Shown: piece after piece, positions 36,060-48,209 of the stretch
Layout: the number at the start of each line of letters is the position of its first letter
Position numbering within the stretch: the first letter of the stretch is position 1
DNA from: Amoebidium appalachense
Lineage: Eukaryota; Ichthyosporea
DNA length: 64,000 bases
Assembly (NCBI GenBank): GCA_963693365.1
Contig: CAVNZM010000011.1
Span: 7,502,001-7,566,000, forward strand
Reading direction: 5' to 3'
Translations under genes and position numbers: made by a program
Notes under the pieces: model-generated
What the model saw: the letters and a program-made list of their open reading frames with translations, nothing else
What the model was told of the DNA's origin: nothing
The model's database searches: none

Positions 36060-39000
36060 GCTAGCAAAGTTTATCTTGAAAGCACCAGGTGAGTGAGCAT
36101 AGTTTCCCTAAGCTCAAATCTCCTTTTCCGTTCGCATCACCTTCGCGTATGCTTATGCTGCTGTTCTGCTGTTCTTTTCTGCACCCCTCACATGCTTCGT
36201 TTGCGACATACCCTCTATTTTATGTGCTCGCCGCTTTTACCTCTTCCCCTCCGCCTCCTCTTTCGTTGCTCTTCGTTCTTGGGAGAGCTACCAGTTATAC
36301 AGCACGCACACACTTCAGTCGAAGGAAGTGCAGACTCACACACACAATCAGACATATCATGTGTGCAGGCTAGATTTCACATAAATACCCAAGCACACAC
36401 CAATACGGCGCCTCTACAGGTTCTTCTCAGTACGCCCACTCATGCGCACACATACACAGGCTCTCCTACACCTGTTTCCCCCTGCCTCTCCCCCCCCCCC
36501 CCCCCCCCTTCCCCCCTCCCCCCTCCCCCTCCCCCTTCCCTTGCCCCGTTTTCCGGACCCCGTCTGTGACATACAAACCTGCACGTCGATTTCTCGCATG
36601 TATGCCTTGCGTTATTAGGTCTTTGATAGACGTTTGAGAATTGTACAAGCTATGCAATTAGAAGCTTTCGACCATTGAAAGCACTTTTTTTCTTGTCCCT
36701 GCTGGGACCTTGATTGTTCAACATGCTTTCTCTACCCAGTATCCTTCCCCCCCCCCCCCCCCCCCTTTCGGACCATTTTTTTCCGTCTGGGTCTTAATTA
36801 GTTAATTCTACAATGCGTTTTACCTCACCCTCCCCCCCTCCCCCCCCCCCCCCCCCCCCCCCCCACCACACACACACACACACCTCCACCTCACCTTTCC
36901 ACACTGCCACTTTTTAATATACTCAACGTGCAAGGTTGGTAAAAGGAAGGCTTGACCTACCTACACCCACATCCTTTCATGGGTGCTTTTTTCAGTTTGT
37001 GCTTATTCAACTCGTAACTAGCAACGAAAATACTACCCCCCTCCCCCCTCCCCTCCCCACTGCCCCCACCACCAACATAGTTAGCCGTCCACCTGTCCTT
37101 ACAGACCCCTTTTCCGCCTCTCCTCTGCTTTCAGCCAACACCTGTTAGAGTATATTTCTCGGCAGAGACAAGAGCGTACAATGGAAAAAATGGTGGAGGA
37201 AGGTTTGAAAGAAGGCAAAGAAATGAACGAGTGAAGCTCGACAAAAGGGAGGGATAGGGCATAAGGGGGAAGGAGTGGGTTTGAGTGGAAGCAGGTTCCT
37301 TGGTTTACATATTTATCAAAACATATGGTGACTATGATCAAAAATGGTTTGTGCAGCCACACCTCACCCAAGGACACAAGCATGCAAGCACGCACGAACA
37401 CACAAATGGGGGACATGCGTGCACACAGGCACACACATGCAGACGGCAAAGCTTGTACACACAGACACTCACTCACTCACTGACACACACACACACAGCC
37501 CCTTGCCCGTTTGCTCGTCATTGCAATTGAAGGCGTACCAGCCAAACGAATTCACTCTTGACCAACAAACTTACATCCACTTTTTTCTCAGGTACTTCTA
37601 CGCCACTCCCACGAACGTTGACTTGGCCCAGAGTTGATTGCGGCAGTGAATGGTCGACACCTCACCATATCTGTATTTTGTAGCCCTCTTCTAGTCACTC
37701 CATGTATGTGTTTTATATTCAGAGCTCTTCCATATCAATATGAACAGTAGGTGTCATGTATGCACACACATATTGTAACCTGTATGGTCATGCTCCCGTG
37801 ATGACTACAAAGTTATGCAATCACAAAAGGCAGGTGTGATGCGTGTGAGGGTATAGCTGGATGAATAAACACCCAAATCGGGTGTGTTGAATTGGCTGTG
37901 CCAATTGCCCTGACTGATATTGGGAGATTTAATGCAAATGCATAGAGTCCCCCCCCCCCTCCCCCTCCACCCCAACACACACACACACACGTGTACACAG
38001 ATGTGTACACAGATGTGCGCGCGCGCGCACACACACACACACACAATGTGTGGTTTGCACTTTCAGTGGTGTTGTCCGCTGTGATTGTAGTATTTCGTAC
38101 ATCAAAACACATTCTTACCCCCCCCCCCCCCCCCCCCCCCCCCCTCTCCCCCCCGCCCCCCCCGCCGTGGCGAAGCCACCACACCTCGTAGATATATGAA
38201 CAAATATGTCACACCCATATGTACGTACTGCAGTCAGACAAAATCAGTAATACGGACGTACACATCTACATGCACATGTACACGCACCTAGGCCTATCAA
38301 GTCGGGATCACAATACATATTCGTATCAGCTGCAGGGATTCGAACAACAAGACGTGCAACACATGCCATGAGGCACTGCACAGGTGCAATATTTAACAAG
38401 TACAGGCTTTTTACTAGCAATACTTTACGGATTATTGGCTCAACGGATTCAAACCGGCCTTCAGCTATTTATCATGTGTACGTACACACGTATGTTTGAT
38501 GATAACAAACCCTTTAGATGCAGGTGATATCGATCTGCATGCATCGCATGAAATCCCCCCCCCCCCCTTCCCGCGCACCACAGCAGGTTGGTTGAACAAC
38601 ATATATAGACACTGCCAATATATAATTGGAGCAATGTCACGTGCACACGAGCTGATGTGAATTTCAAACTTCAAGAGTGGATAATCTCCACTCGAGCTCG
38701 GATCCGAATTCAGGCTGTAGAACATCAGACTTACATACGGGCATTATACCCACTAGCCTGGGTCCATGTTCATTACATGTTCCTATTGAGAATTCGTGCA
38801 TCACATGCCTACAGTATCCGACAAACAAAGGCATACATATCCGGGCCCGGACAGTCAACAAAGTCGGTGCCGAACTATATTTATTTACTCAAGCATTATA
38901 ATGGGGATTTATTTGGCTAATCTTGCCAACCAATCCTACCATATCAATCCGCAGCGCTAGCGCTGGTCACTCTGCCCCTTTCCTCCCCCCCTCCCCCCCT

Positions 39001-39147
39001 CCCCCCTTCCCCCCCCCTCCCCCTCTCTCTTACTCCCATCAAATTTACTATCCTTCCCCCCCCCCCCCCCCCCCCCCCCAACGCACACACACACATACAC
39101 ACACACACACACACACACATATGTAGACTCAACCAAAAATATCCCCA
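36060..39147. other. Interval without supported gene
   Basis: No exon I can defend on either strand. Contains poly-C blocks (36490-36508, 36747-36765, 36840-36864, 38119-38144, 39057-39079), short CA tracts and otherwise unremarkable sequence. At 38325-38345 the minus strand reads a tRNA B-box-like GTTCGAATCCC word without a partner A box. Confidence 0.4.
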
Positions 39148-39511
39148 TCATCCGGGAGTGAAACAGGTGGCGTAGGTTCCTCTACAGGGTTCGAAAGTAC
39201 GTCCTTTGCCCTCCACATCTGCCAGCCAAACTTTCACCACCAGGGCTGTAAGGTTATCTTGGCTGCCCTTATCGTATGCTGTGTCAACTATTGCGTTGGC
39301 GGCTGCTTTGGGGTCTCCCATGTGTGGTATTGTCAGGTCTACAACCTGTTTAGAAAGGGGGGGGGGGGGGGGGGGGGGGGGGGGGAGGGGGGAGGGGGGG
39401 GGGAGGGGAGTGGGAGGTTTTGGGGGGGGGGGGGGGGGGGGGGAGCGACGCGAGGGAGGGAGAAAGGGAAGGGGGGGACAGGGGGAGGGAGGGAGGGAGG
39501 GAGGGAGGGAA

Positions 39512-39543
<32 letters not shown>

Positions 39544-39669
39544 AAGAATGGGTTACAGAGTGCAAAGTATACACGTACGACTGACAGCACAATGCCAATG
39601 TTGCAAAGCACACACAAAGAAAGGGGAGTGATGGTTGGTTGTATGTGTTTGGCAGGCGCCGGGGGATGT

Positions 39670-39700
<31 letters not shown>

Positions 39701-40021
39701 GGGGGGGGAGGGGGGGGGGAGGGGGATGCGGGTCGACCAGTGTGTGTGCGCGCGCTGAGAGTAAGTTAGGAGGGAGGGTCATGTGCGAGTGTGTGTGTGC
39801 ACGTTAATGATGTGTCGGCTGGGCTATGGGGTGTATGGCGTGGCTGTGTATGATTTTCTGTTGTGTTTTAGGAATGCACGGAAGGGGGTTGGGTACCGTA
39901 TAAACCAACAGTTTTAACTGCTTCAAATAGAAGGAATGCATCCATATTTCTCCATATCTTATTTGTATCATTATTATTATTATTATTATATTATTTCTTT
40001 TTTTTTTTTTTTTTTTTTGGG

Positions 40022-40057
<36 letters not shown>

Positions 40058-40236
40058 AACTTGAGGTGACTGGTGTCTCGAGTAAAGGTAAAACCACCAA
40101 GAGAATGAATCGTCAGCAAATAACCAAGAAAGGGCAGGTGGGAACAAAAGATATCCAAGTGGGGCGGGGTGGAGCGGGTTTTCCTTTTTTGCTTTTTTTC
40201 TTTTCTTTTTTTTTTTTTTTGTGTGGGTGGGGAGGT

Positions 40237-40274
<38 letters not shown>

Positions 40275-40540
40275 TAAGGGGGCAAACACACCTCCTGGTC
40301 TGACAGTACATACCAAATGCCGTCGCAAGCGAAAACCATGAACAGATCTCGGTCGGTGATGCGGAATTGCCGTATTTCCGGGGTTGCACTTACTAACCCT
40401 GGTTGTTTGAGCCCACCGTCACCAAATGCTCGTGATACTGCTATCCATACACGAGCTTTTTCTTCGGCGGATGATTGCGCTTCTTTGGTTACTCTCCATA
40501 CACCGTTAACCTGTGTGTGTTTATGTGTGTGTGTGTGTTT

Positions 40541-40587
<47 letters not shown>

Positions 40588-41350
40588 CATCTTCCTATGA
40601 TTCACGGCAAGACTTAGAAGTTGAGTTTTATTTATGTTTATTAGTTTGTTGTAGTTTGTTTCCTTTTCCCTTTTCCTTTCTTCCTTTCTTTCTTTCTTTC
40701 CTTTCTGTTTCCGTGTACACCGATATCTTAGATCTCTGTATGTACACATCGAGATATTTAGCTCGCGCACACGTATTGTCGTTTGTGTCAATATCTAAAT
40801 ATGTCGTCCAATCAGATCTCGTTTGTATTTTCCCAAATATAGTAACTTACATTCCTTTCCCATTCCTTTCCCTTCCTTTCTCACGACGTAGCATTGTACT
40901 ATGTTCTCCAACTATTAGGAATAATTATATTTAGACGTGTTATGTTAAGAACATGTATAAATGTATGATGTGAACTAATAGTTACATAAGTGGTTTCATT
41001 TTGTTAAATGTTTCCGTGCTTTTATTAGAAGTTACTTTCATTAGAGGGTTGCATTTTATCTTCTATGTGTCGACAGACATTTCGATCGATATATTTTACA
41101 CTCATAGTTTTCGTCTTTCTGATTGGAAAATAGAGTTTTCGTTCTTTTGATTGGTTTATCGATTTCACATTCCCAAGTATAAAATGGACTTCATCTTGAA
41201 ATAAAATCAAGCAGTCGTATTCAATTCCTATGGTTCCAGAAATCGTTCCACCTCTCCGGTTGTGTTTCTCCCCTGTGTCTCTGTGTTGTGTATAACATAA
41301 CACCCATCTGTGCTCTCTGCTTTCCCGTTTACCCACACAAAACAACAGGG

Positions 41351-41394
<44 letters not shown>

Positions 41395-41554
41395 AGCAGG
41401 GGTGTGTGAGAGGCTGGAAGACACCACCAGAAATACAACAGAAAAGGAACAGCCCAGGCGTAGTCAAGATCCCACAACAAACCCTCCGGTCAACACCACA
41501 TATCCCTGCCTGCCCGCCTTATGTCATCTACCAGCATGCAGGCACACAACGCAT

Positions 41555-41630
<76 letters not shown>

Positions 41631-42558
41631 GTGATCGTGCACACTGTGTGTGTGTGTCCCCATACGTGAAATTCACAAACACCAACCCACCTGAGCCACA
41701 TATCCCCCAGCCTTCTCTATCCTCGCCCTCTCATCCGTCCTATTTGGTTTGTGGTCAAACGACATAGGCATCACCACACCCCCCCTGCACATGACTGCAC
41801 GTGAATCCCCGAGGTTTGCAACATATAGGGTTAAATCCCCTGGGCCCGTGCCGTGGGCTACCGCCGTAATGGCAGTGGAGCCACTACGTGCTGTTTGTGC
41901 TTCGTCTCCTGTTTGCTTGGCCTGTGTGTATGTGTGTGTTAGGTGGGGGGGAGGGGAGGGGGGAGGTGGGGGGGGGGAAGAGGTGGGAGGAAGGTGTGTG
42001 TGTGTTGTCTGTGTGCATGTATGTGTGTGTGTGTGTATGTATATGTGTGTGTGTGTGTGCGTGTGTGTGGCCGTGTGTGTGTGGCCGTGTGTGGCGGTGT
42101 GTGTGCGTGTGAGTGGGTGGGTGAGTCAGTAAATGTGCGAATGAGTGTGTGAGTGAGTGAGTCAGTGAGGGTGAGAAAGAGAGAGGAACAGAGAGAGACA
42201 GACACAGAGAGTATGTGTTTGTTTGTGTGTCTGTGTGATTATAGGTGTAGGATGTGTACATGTATGTGCGCGGATGTGGGTGCACCCTTATGTTTGTGCG
42301 TGAGTGTCTGGCTAACTCATACACAAGGGGGCGATGTAGGGGTGTATGAATTCCATCCTGGGATGAAATGCGAACAGCCAAGGGTAAGAGGAAGGCAGGG
42401 AGGAGAGAAAAATTTGTCGACTTTTTTTTTTTGTGGGGGCGAAAGGCTGGAGGGAGGCAAGAAAAAGAAGAATCGTCGGTAATAGGTGACCGTTTTGGCG
42501 CAGCCAAGCATTGGGTACAAGGAAGAGGTGGGAAGGAGGCGCACAGAGTGGTGGTGGT

Positions 42559-42591
<33 letters not shown>

Positions 42592-44583
42592 ACAGGGGGA
42601 GAGAGAGAGAGAGAAGAGAAAGAGAGGGAGGGAGGGAGGGAGAGAAAACGAGGGAGGGGGGAGAGCATAGGGGAACGGGGCATACACTTACATGTGCAAA
42701 CAATGCATTATCCGTTTCAACAAACGCCTCCGTTATCGCTTTTTTAATCTCCTTGTCAGCGTGTGGGCCCGTTCCCTTTGTAGCAGCCGCACACTGTTTG
42801 AGACACCTCTGAACGTTTCTCCCCAAGTGTTGCACTGTATATTCAATTCCACACCACCCACTGCCACCGTGCCCGTCCAGAAAACCAAAGAAACTGCCTA
42901 TTGCACCCATGTCTTGGTGCTTGATGTATCTGTGTGTGTGTGGGTAGGTGGGTGGGTGGGTAGGTGGGGGGGGGGGGGGGGGGGGGAGGAGGGGGGGAGG
43001 GAGAGGGGAGGGGTGAGGGGGTGAGGGGGTGAGGGGAAGGGGGGGGGGGGGGGGGGTAGGTGTGTGGGTATGTGGGTGTGTGGGTGGGTGGTTGGGCAAG
43101 AGAGAGAGAGTGTGTGTGTGTGTGTGGGTGTGTGTGTGTGTGTTTCTGTGTGTGTGTATGTGTATGTGTATGTGTGTGTGTGGGTGGGTGGGTGGGTGAA
43201 TATTTGTTTGTGTGAACAAGAAGGATGGGGGAGTGAAGTGCGGGTGGGGGTAAGGATAGTAGTGGTGATGGGGGGAAGAAGAGGGGAGGGAGGGTTTAAA
43301 ATGTGATATAGAGTACGAGGCACACACTCAAAACCGGACAACACAATGCAGGACGCAAACCACACAAAGAGCATGCATATTAAGCAGAGCCCATCCTCAG
43401 GGGGGAGGGAAGTCATTCACGAAGTAGGAGAGGGGGGGGGGGGGGGACGTGGGGGGGAGGGGGTAAGATTTGCATATCGAAGGTTTTGCCAGTACAATGC
43501 TCAGGTTAGAGGAAGAACTTTATCCCTCCATGATTTTCAATGTTTCCTACCCCCACCCCCCTCCCCCTCCTCCTCCCCCCGCCAATCCCACACGTCCCCC
43601 CCCCCCCCCCCTTCCCCCCTGCCAATCCTCCCCTCCCTCCCCTCCCCTCCCCCTCCCCCCCCCCCCCCCCCCCCGTGGCCAGGCTTGCACCTATCCTTAT
43701 TGCATTCATCCTCCCCCTCCCCCCCCCCACGCACACATACACACACTCCCATCCCCCCCCCCCCCCCCCCCCCCCCCCCACACACACAATCCCACCCCCT
43801 CCCCCCCGCCCCACCCCCCGCCCACACACCCACACACACCTATCCTCATTGTAATCCCTTCGTCCCCTCCTCGTCTCCACATGGCACATAAACCCATTCA
43901 CCAAATCCTTTCCATCGGGGCCAGCCACACTATTTCCAACCCCCCCCCCCCCCCCCCCCCCTCCGGACACCCACACTCCCACACACCCACACCCACACCC
44001 ACACCCACACACGCACAAACACCTCCCCCCCCCATCCCATTCCTCCGAACCTACCCAACCCCACCCACACACCCACACACACCTATCCTCATTGTAATCC
44101 CTTCGTCCCCTCCTCGTCTCCACATGGCACATAAACCCATTCACCAAATCCTTTCCATCGGGGCCAGCCACACTATTTCCAACCCCCCCCCCCCCCCCCC
44201 CACCCCCACCCCCCTCCGGACACCCACACTCCCACACAATCACACCCACACCCACACCCACACACGCACAAACACCTCCCCCCCCCATCCCATTCCTCCG
44301 AACCTACCCAACCCCACCCACACACCCACACACACCTATCCTCATTGTAATCCCTTCGTCCCCTCCTCTCTCCACATGACACATGAACACATTCACCAAA
44401 TCTTTTCCATACGGCCCAGCCACATTGTTTGCAACCACCCTTCCACTGTCATCCTGTGAGAGGGTGTAACTGACGGGTGTGCCTGCCGCCAGAGATTTAA
44501 ATCCTGAACACCGCAACTGGCTCCGGTGCACGAAGATACCGTCTCCCTCCGCGTCTGCTCCTTCGGGGAGGATGAACCCGTAC
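39148..44583 (-). CDS. PP2C-family Ser/Thr phosphatase with N-terminal cold-shock domain, 5' exon(s) not found
   Basis: Metal-dependent protein phosphatase fused to a nucleic-acid-binding cold-shock domain. Exons: 44583 to about 44336 (cold-shock, RNP motifs YGFI and GIFVHRSQL, then [12 protein letters not shown]), 43929-43840 ([13 protein letters not shown]2C motif 1), 42893-42692 ([10 protein letters not shown]), 41921-41691 ([41 protein letters not shown]), 40510-40292 ([37 protein letters not shown]) and 39345-39148 ([19 protein letters not shown]). Phases join for the PP2C exons. Metal-binding Asp residues of DGHGG, ACDG and SQDN are present. The cold-shock exon starts in the middle of the domain, so an upstream exon with the KWFN-like strand is missing. 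How the cold-shock exon joins motif 1 is unclear because the linking exon is triplicated and the copy attached to the cold-shock domain has a 1-nt loss. Confidence 0.8.
39545..39640 (+). repeat. Diverged copy of the dispersed 440-bp repeat family
   Basis: Weak match in word order (GCAAAGTATACACGTACGA, CACAATGCCAATG, GCAAAGCACACACAAAG) to the tandem unit at 45141. Lies in the last intron of the phosphatase gene. Confidence 0.35.
40586..41347 (+). mobile_element. Solo LTR, family B, copy 1
   Basis: About 762 bp, sharing near-identical sequence from GTCATCTTCC to CACAAAACAACA with 46194-46933. It carries TATA-box-like AAGTATAAAATGG (about 41174) and an AATAAA polyadenylation-like word (about 41200), as LTRs do. 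It is inserted in a poly-G tract, so a GGGGG target duplication is possible but cannot be proved, and the initial T of the terminus is lost. It lies in the phosphatase intron between exons 41691-41921 and 40292-40510. Confidence 0.75.
41558..41627. repeat. (CA)n microsatellite
   Basis: About 35 CA units in the phosphatase intron downstream of exon 41691-41921. Confidence 0.95.
43300..43425 (+). repeat. Diverged copy of the dispersed 440-bp repeat family
   Basis: Contains ACAATGCAGGACGCAAACCA, then TTAAGCAGAGCCCATCCTCA and GGGAAGTCATTC, collinear with the tandem unit at 45141-46117. Lies in an intron of the phosphatase gene. Confidence 0.6.
43840..44459 (-). repeat. Tandem triplication of a PP2C exon
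   Basis: Three copies of the exon coding [18 protein letters not shown] and [11 protein letters not shown] with its donor at about 43840, 44083 and 44336 (spacing 243 and 253 bp). The two lower copies (43840-43929 and 44083 to about 44176) keep the frame and follow an AAATAG acceptor. The top copy is continuous with the cold-shock domain and lacks one base in the GAGACGAGG segment, which shifts it out of frame before the NED motif. CA-rich and poly-C intron sequence is duplicated with the exon. Confidence 0.9.
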
Positions 44584-44589
44584 CTGCAC

Positions 44590-44668
<79 letters not shown>
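44590..44668. repeat. (TG)n microsatellite
   Basis: About 39 TG units just upstream (coding sense) of the cold-shock exon acceptor. Confidence 0.95.
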
Positions 44669-44669
<1 letters not shown>

Positions 44670-45140
44670 GAGGGGGGTTGGGGTGGGGCGTGGGGAAGGG
44701 CAGGGGGCTTTGTGTGGGGGGAGGGGGGGGGGGGGGAGGTCGTAAGTATGATTGGGAGAATATGTGTGTGTGGGGGGGGGGGAGAGGGCGGGAGGGGGGG
44801 GGGATGGGGTATGTGAGATAGCGTGAGAGAGAGAGAGGAGGGGAGAGAGAGAGAGAGAGGGGGGGGGGGGGGGGGGGGCAGAAAGGGGGTGTGTGTGCAT
44901 GTGTGAGGAGGGGAGAGAGAGAGGGGGGGGGGGGGGGGGACAGAAAGGGGGTGTGTGCGCACGTGTGTGAGTGTGAGTGTGAGTGAGCGTGAGCGTGAGT
45001 GTGTGTCTCTGTGTGCCGTGGGTCTATCGATGTGTGGCTCTCCGTCCGGAAGGCCAGCGGAGGGACGGATTGTGGCACTGAGGGCACTGGGGGGGGGGGG
45101 GGGGGGGGGGGGGGGGGAGGGGAGGGGGGGGGGGGGGTTG

Positions 45141-46117
45141 AATGCGGAACATGGTACGAAGTACGCATACACGAAGGACACATGCAAAGGCAAACATTCA
45201 AGTATGCAACATCAGCCATGCGCACAGTATCATGCGTCATAAGCAGAGCCCATCCTCAGGGAGGGCCCAAGTCATCAATTGCGTCTGAGTTTCGACCCCT
45301 TAGCCCGCGTATATACGACTCTCCAACTCAGACAGCAGCATCAACTGAACTTGGGAGGGTCAACCCGTCTTGATCAAAGACGAGCAGGGTTGCTTATGCA
45401 AGCAAGGCGAGCAATACGGTGAATATGTGTGTGCAAATTAATGCAGTGCAGCGGAAAATGCGTATGTGCTTACAGATGCACGACACAGAGCAACCATGCC
45501 CGGTTGCATGGAAGTAAAGCGGTCTCCACACAGTGGTCTGTCCTGAAAGGACACCTCTGAAAGAAGACTGGAGGGGTTTGAATGCGGAAAACGGTACGAA
45601 GTACGCATACACGAAGGACACATGCAAAGGCAAACATTCAAGTATGCAACATCAGCCATGCGCACAGTATGCGTCATAAGCAGAGCCCATCCTCAGGGAG
45701 GGCCCAAGTCATCAATTGCGTCTGAGTTTCGACCCCTTAGCCCGCGTATATACGACTCTCCAACTCAGACAGCAGCATCAACTGAACTTGGGAGGGTCAA
45801 CCCGTCTTGATCAAAGACGAGCAGGGTTGCTTATGCAAGCAAGGTGAGCAAAACGGTGAATATGTGTGTGCAAATTAATGCAGTGCAGCGGAAATTTTTG
45901 CGTATGTGCTTACAGATGCACGACACAGAGCAACCATGCCCGGTTGCATGGAAGTAAAGCGGTCTCCACACAGTGGTCTGTCCTAAAAGGACACCTCTGA
46001 AAGAAGACTGGGTGGGTTTGAATGCGGAACACGGTACGAAGTACGCATACACGAAGGACACATGCAAAGGCAAACGTTCAAGTATGCAACATTAGCCATG
46101 CGCACAGTATGCGTCAT
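45141..46117 (+). repeat. 440-bp tandem repeat, 2.2 copies
   Basis: Units start with AATGCGGAA at 45141, 45581 and 46021, exactly 440 bp apart. The first two are full and highly similar. The third stops after about 97 bp, where a poly-G tract and then the LTR at 46194 begin. The unit has no convincing ORF. Diverged pieces occur in introns at about 28.3, 33.1, 43.3 and possibly 39.5 kb, so it belongs to a dispersed family. Confidence 0.95.
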
Positions 46118-46188
46118 GGGGGGGGGGGGGGGGGGGGGGGGGGAGGAGGAAGGGGAGTTGTGAAGAGAGAGGGGGCGGGGGGTGGGGG

Positions 46189-46938
46189 ATATGTGTCATC
46201 TTCACTTGATTCTCAGCAAGACTTAGAAGTTGAGTTTTGTATTTGTTTATTAGTTTGTTGTAGTTTGTTTCCTTTTCCTTTCTTCATTTCTTTCTTTCCT
46301 TTCTGTTTCCGTGTACACCGATATCTTAGATCTGTGTACGTATCGACATACTTAGCTCGCGCACACGTATTGTCGTTTGTGTCAAAATCTATATATGTCA
46401 TCCAATCAGATCTCGTTTGTATTTTCCCAAATATAGTAACTTACATTCCTTTCTCATTCCTTTCTCACGACGTAGCATTGTGCTATGTTCTCCAACTATT
46501 AGGAATAAATATATTTGGACGTGTTATGATAAGAACATGTATAAATTTATGTTGTGAACTAATAGTTACATAAATGGTTTCATTTTGTCAAATGTTTCTG
46601 TGCTTTTATTAGAAGTTTCTTTCATTAGAGAATTGAGTTTTATATTCTATGTGTCGACAGACATTTTGATCGATATATTTTACACTCATAGTTTTCGTCT
46701 TTCTGATTGGAAAATAGAGTTTTCGTTCTTTTGATTGGTTTATCGTTTTCACATTCCCAAGTATAAAAGGGACTTCATCTTGGAATAAATATTAAGCAGT
46801 CGTATTCATTTCCTATGGTTCCAGAAATCGTTCCACCTCTCCGGTTGTGTTTATTCCCGTGTGTCTCTGTGTTGTGTATAACATAACGCCCATCTGTTCT
46901 CTCTGCTTCTCCGTTTACCCACACAAAACAACAATATG
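46189..46938 (+). mobile_element. Solo LTR, family B, copy 2, with 5-bp target duplication
   Basis: The element runs 46194-46933 (740 bp) from TGTCATCTTC to AAAACAACA, the TG...CA form of LTRs. It is flanked by the direct repeat ATATG (46189-46193 and 46934-46938). It contains TATAAAAGGG (about 46760) and AATAAAT (about 46785). No internal retroelement sequence adjoins it, so it is a solo LTR. A few percent divergence separates it from the copy at 40586. Confidence 0.85.
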
Positions 46939-47288
46939 TGTGCATGTGGTGGGAATCGGCAGAGAACAGAAGGGTATGTGTCTTGTGGGAAGGAGGGGGG
47001 AGAGCGGGGGGGAGGTTGGGAAGGGGAAGGGGGGAGGGGGGGTCTACATCACGCCCTACCTAAGAACCAGAAAAGCCAACCCGCACACAAATCATTATGG
47101 CTCACTAGGAAAAAATCCCAAGGAACACATTGTTGCAAATAGCTCCCTTATAATGGAGTTCTTGCCCCGAGAACACGCTAAACACGCACTAAACGCCTAT
47201 CCCCCTCCCCCTCCCCCCCCCCCCCCCCCCCCCCCTCCCCCCCCCCCCCCCCCTTATGCCAAGATCTACTAGCTGAACACAAACACAC

Positions 47289-47334
<46 letters not shown>

Positions 47335-47640
47335 GAGAGAGGTGAGGGAAGAGGGGGATAGGGAGGGATTGAAATGGGGGTCGATTCGGGTGATTCACGA
47401 TTGTCCAAATTATGAGTACGTGAATTGGCTTGCCTGCATTTTTTTATACGTTTTTTACTTGTAATGTTTTTGGCCCAACATTGAAAGTAAATTCATAGAA
47501 CAGCGCGAAGAGGCACAACTGCATCTTGTTTTGGGTAGCTCAGCATGCGTTTTCTAGAAGATGCGCATGCCCTTGGATTGGTTGGAGAAAGCAATAAACT
47601 TTTGGGGCACTGGTGGTCATGTGAGAGCCTGTCACGAATC
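46939..47640. other. No gene seen
   Basis: Poly-C tract (47214-47253), a CA tract (47291-47332) and non-coding sequence. No exon supported. Confidence 0.4.
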
Positions 47641-47745
47641 AAGAGCCTCAATGACATGGCATGTCAGCGTGCTTAAATAACAACCCAACATTAATATTAA
47701 TCGAAAAATCCACGTTTGAAGGAAAAATTGACAAAATAGAGGGAA

Positions 47746-47781
<36 letters not shown>

Positions 47782-47799
47782 GGGGGAGGGGGACTGCAC

Positions 47800-47889
47800 C
47801 CGCTGCGCCTGCTCGAGCTGCTGCTACAGCCGTGTGGCCTCCCGCTCTGCCCGGGCCTTTTCCTCCTTGGTGGCCTCCTCTGCTTGGGC
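47800..47889 (-). pseudogene. Coiled-coil exon candidate with an in-frame TAG
   Basis: A 90-nt stretch bounded by AG on the 5' side and GTGCAG on the 3' side reads [32 protein letters not shown]. The Glu/Ala/Lys/Arg pattern is that of a coiled coil, and only the TAG breaks it; CAG to TAG is one transition. Neighbouring exons were not found. It may be a decaying exon of the cold-shock/phosphatase gene or of another gene cut off by the retroelements to the right. Confidence 0.4.
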
Positions 47890-47919
47890 CTTCTCGTGTG
47901 TGTTGTGTTGTGTGTGTGT

Positions 47920-47924
<5 letters not shown>

Positions 47925-47975
<51 letters not shown>

Positions 47976-48077
47976 GGGGGGGGAGAGGCATGAGACACGG
48001 GGGCCTCTCCTGTGTGCGTATGTGTGTGCGTGCGTGTGTGCCAGTGCGTGTGTGTGTCACACGGCCACGGTGTGTGT

Positions 48078-48109
<32 letters not shown>

Positions 48110-48175
48110 GTCTGTGTGTGTGTGTGTGTGTGCGGCATGCGTGTGTGTGCGCGCGCGTGTGTGCCAGTGCGCTGT

Positions 48176-48209
<34 letters not shown>

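Noticed and set aside
38325-38345. tRNA gene on the minus strand
   Set aside because: Only a B-box-like GTTCGAATCCC word is present; no cloverleaf can be folded around it.
41348-46193. A full LTR retrotransposon between the two family-B LTRs
   Set aside because: The interval contains phosphatase exons and tandem repeats but no gag, protease, RT or integrase sequence.
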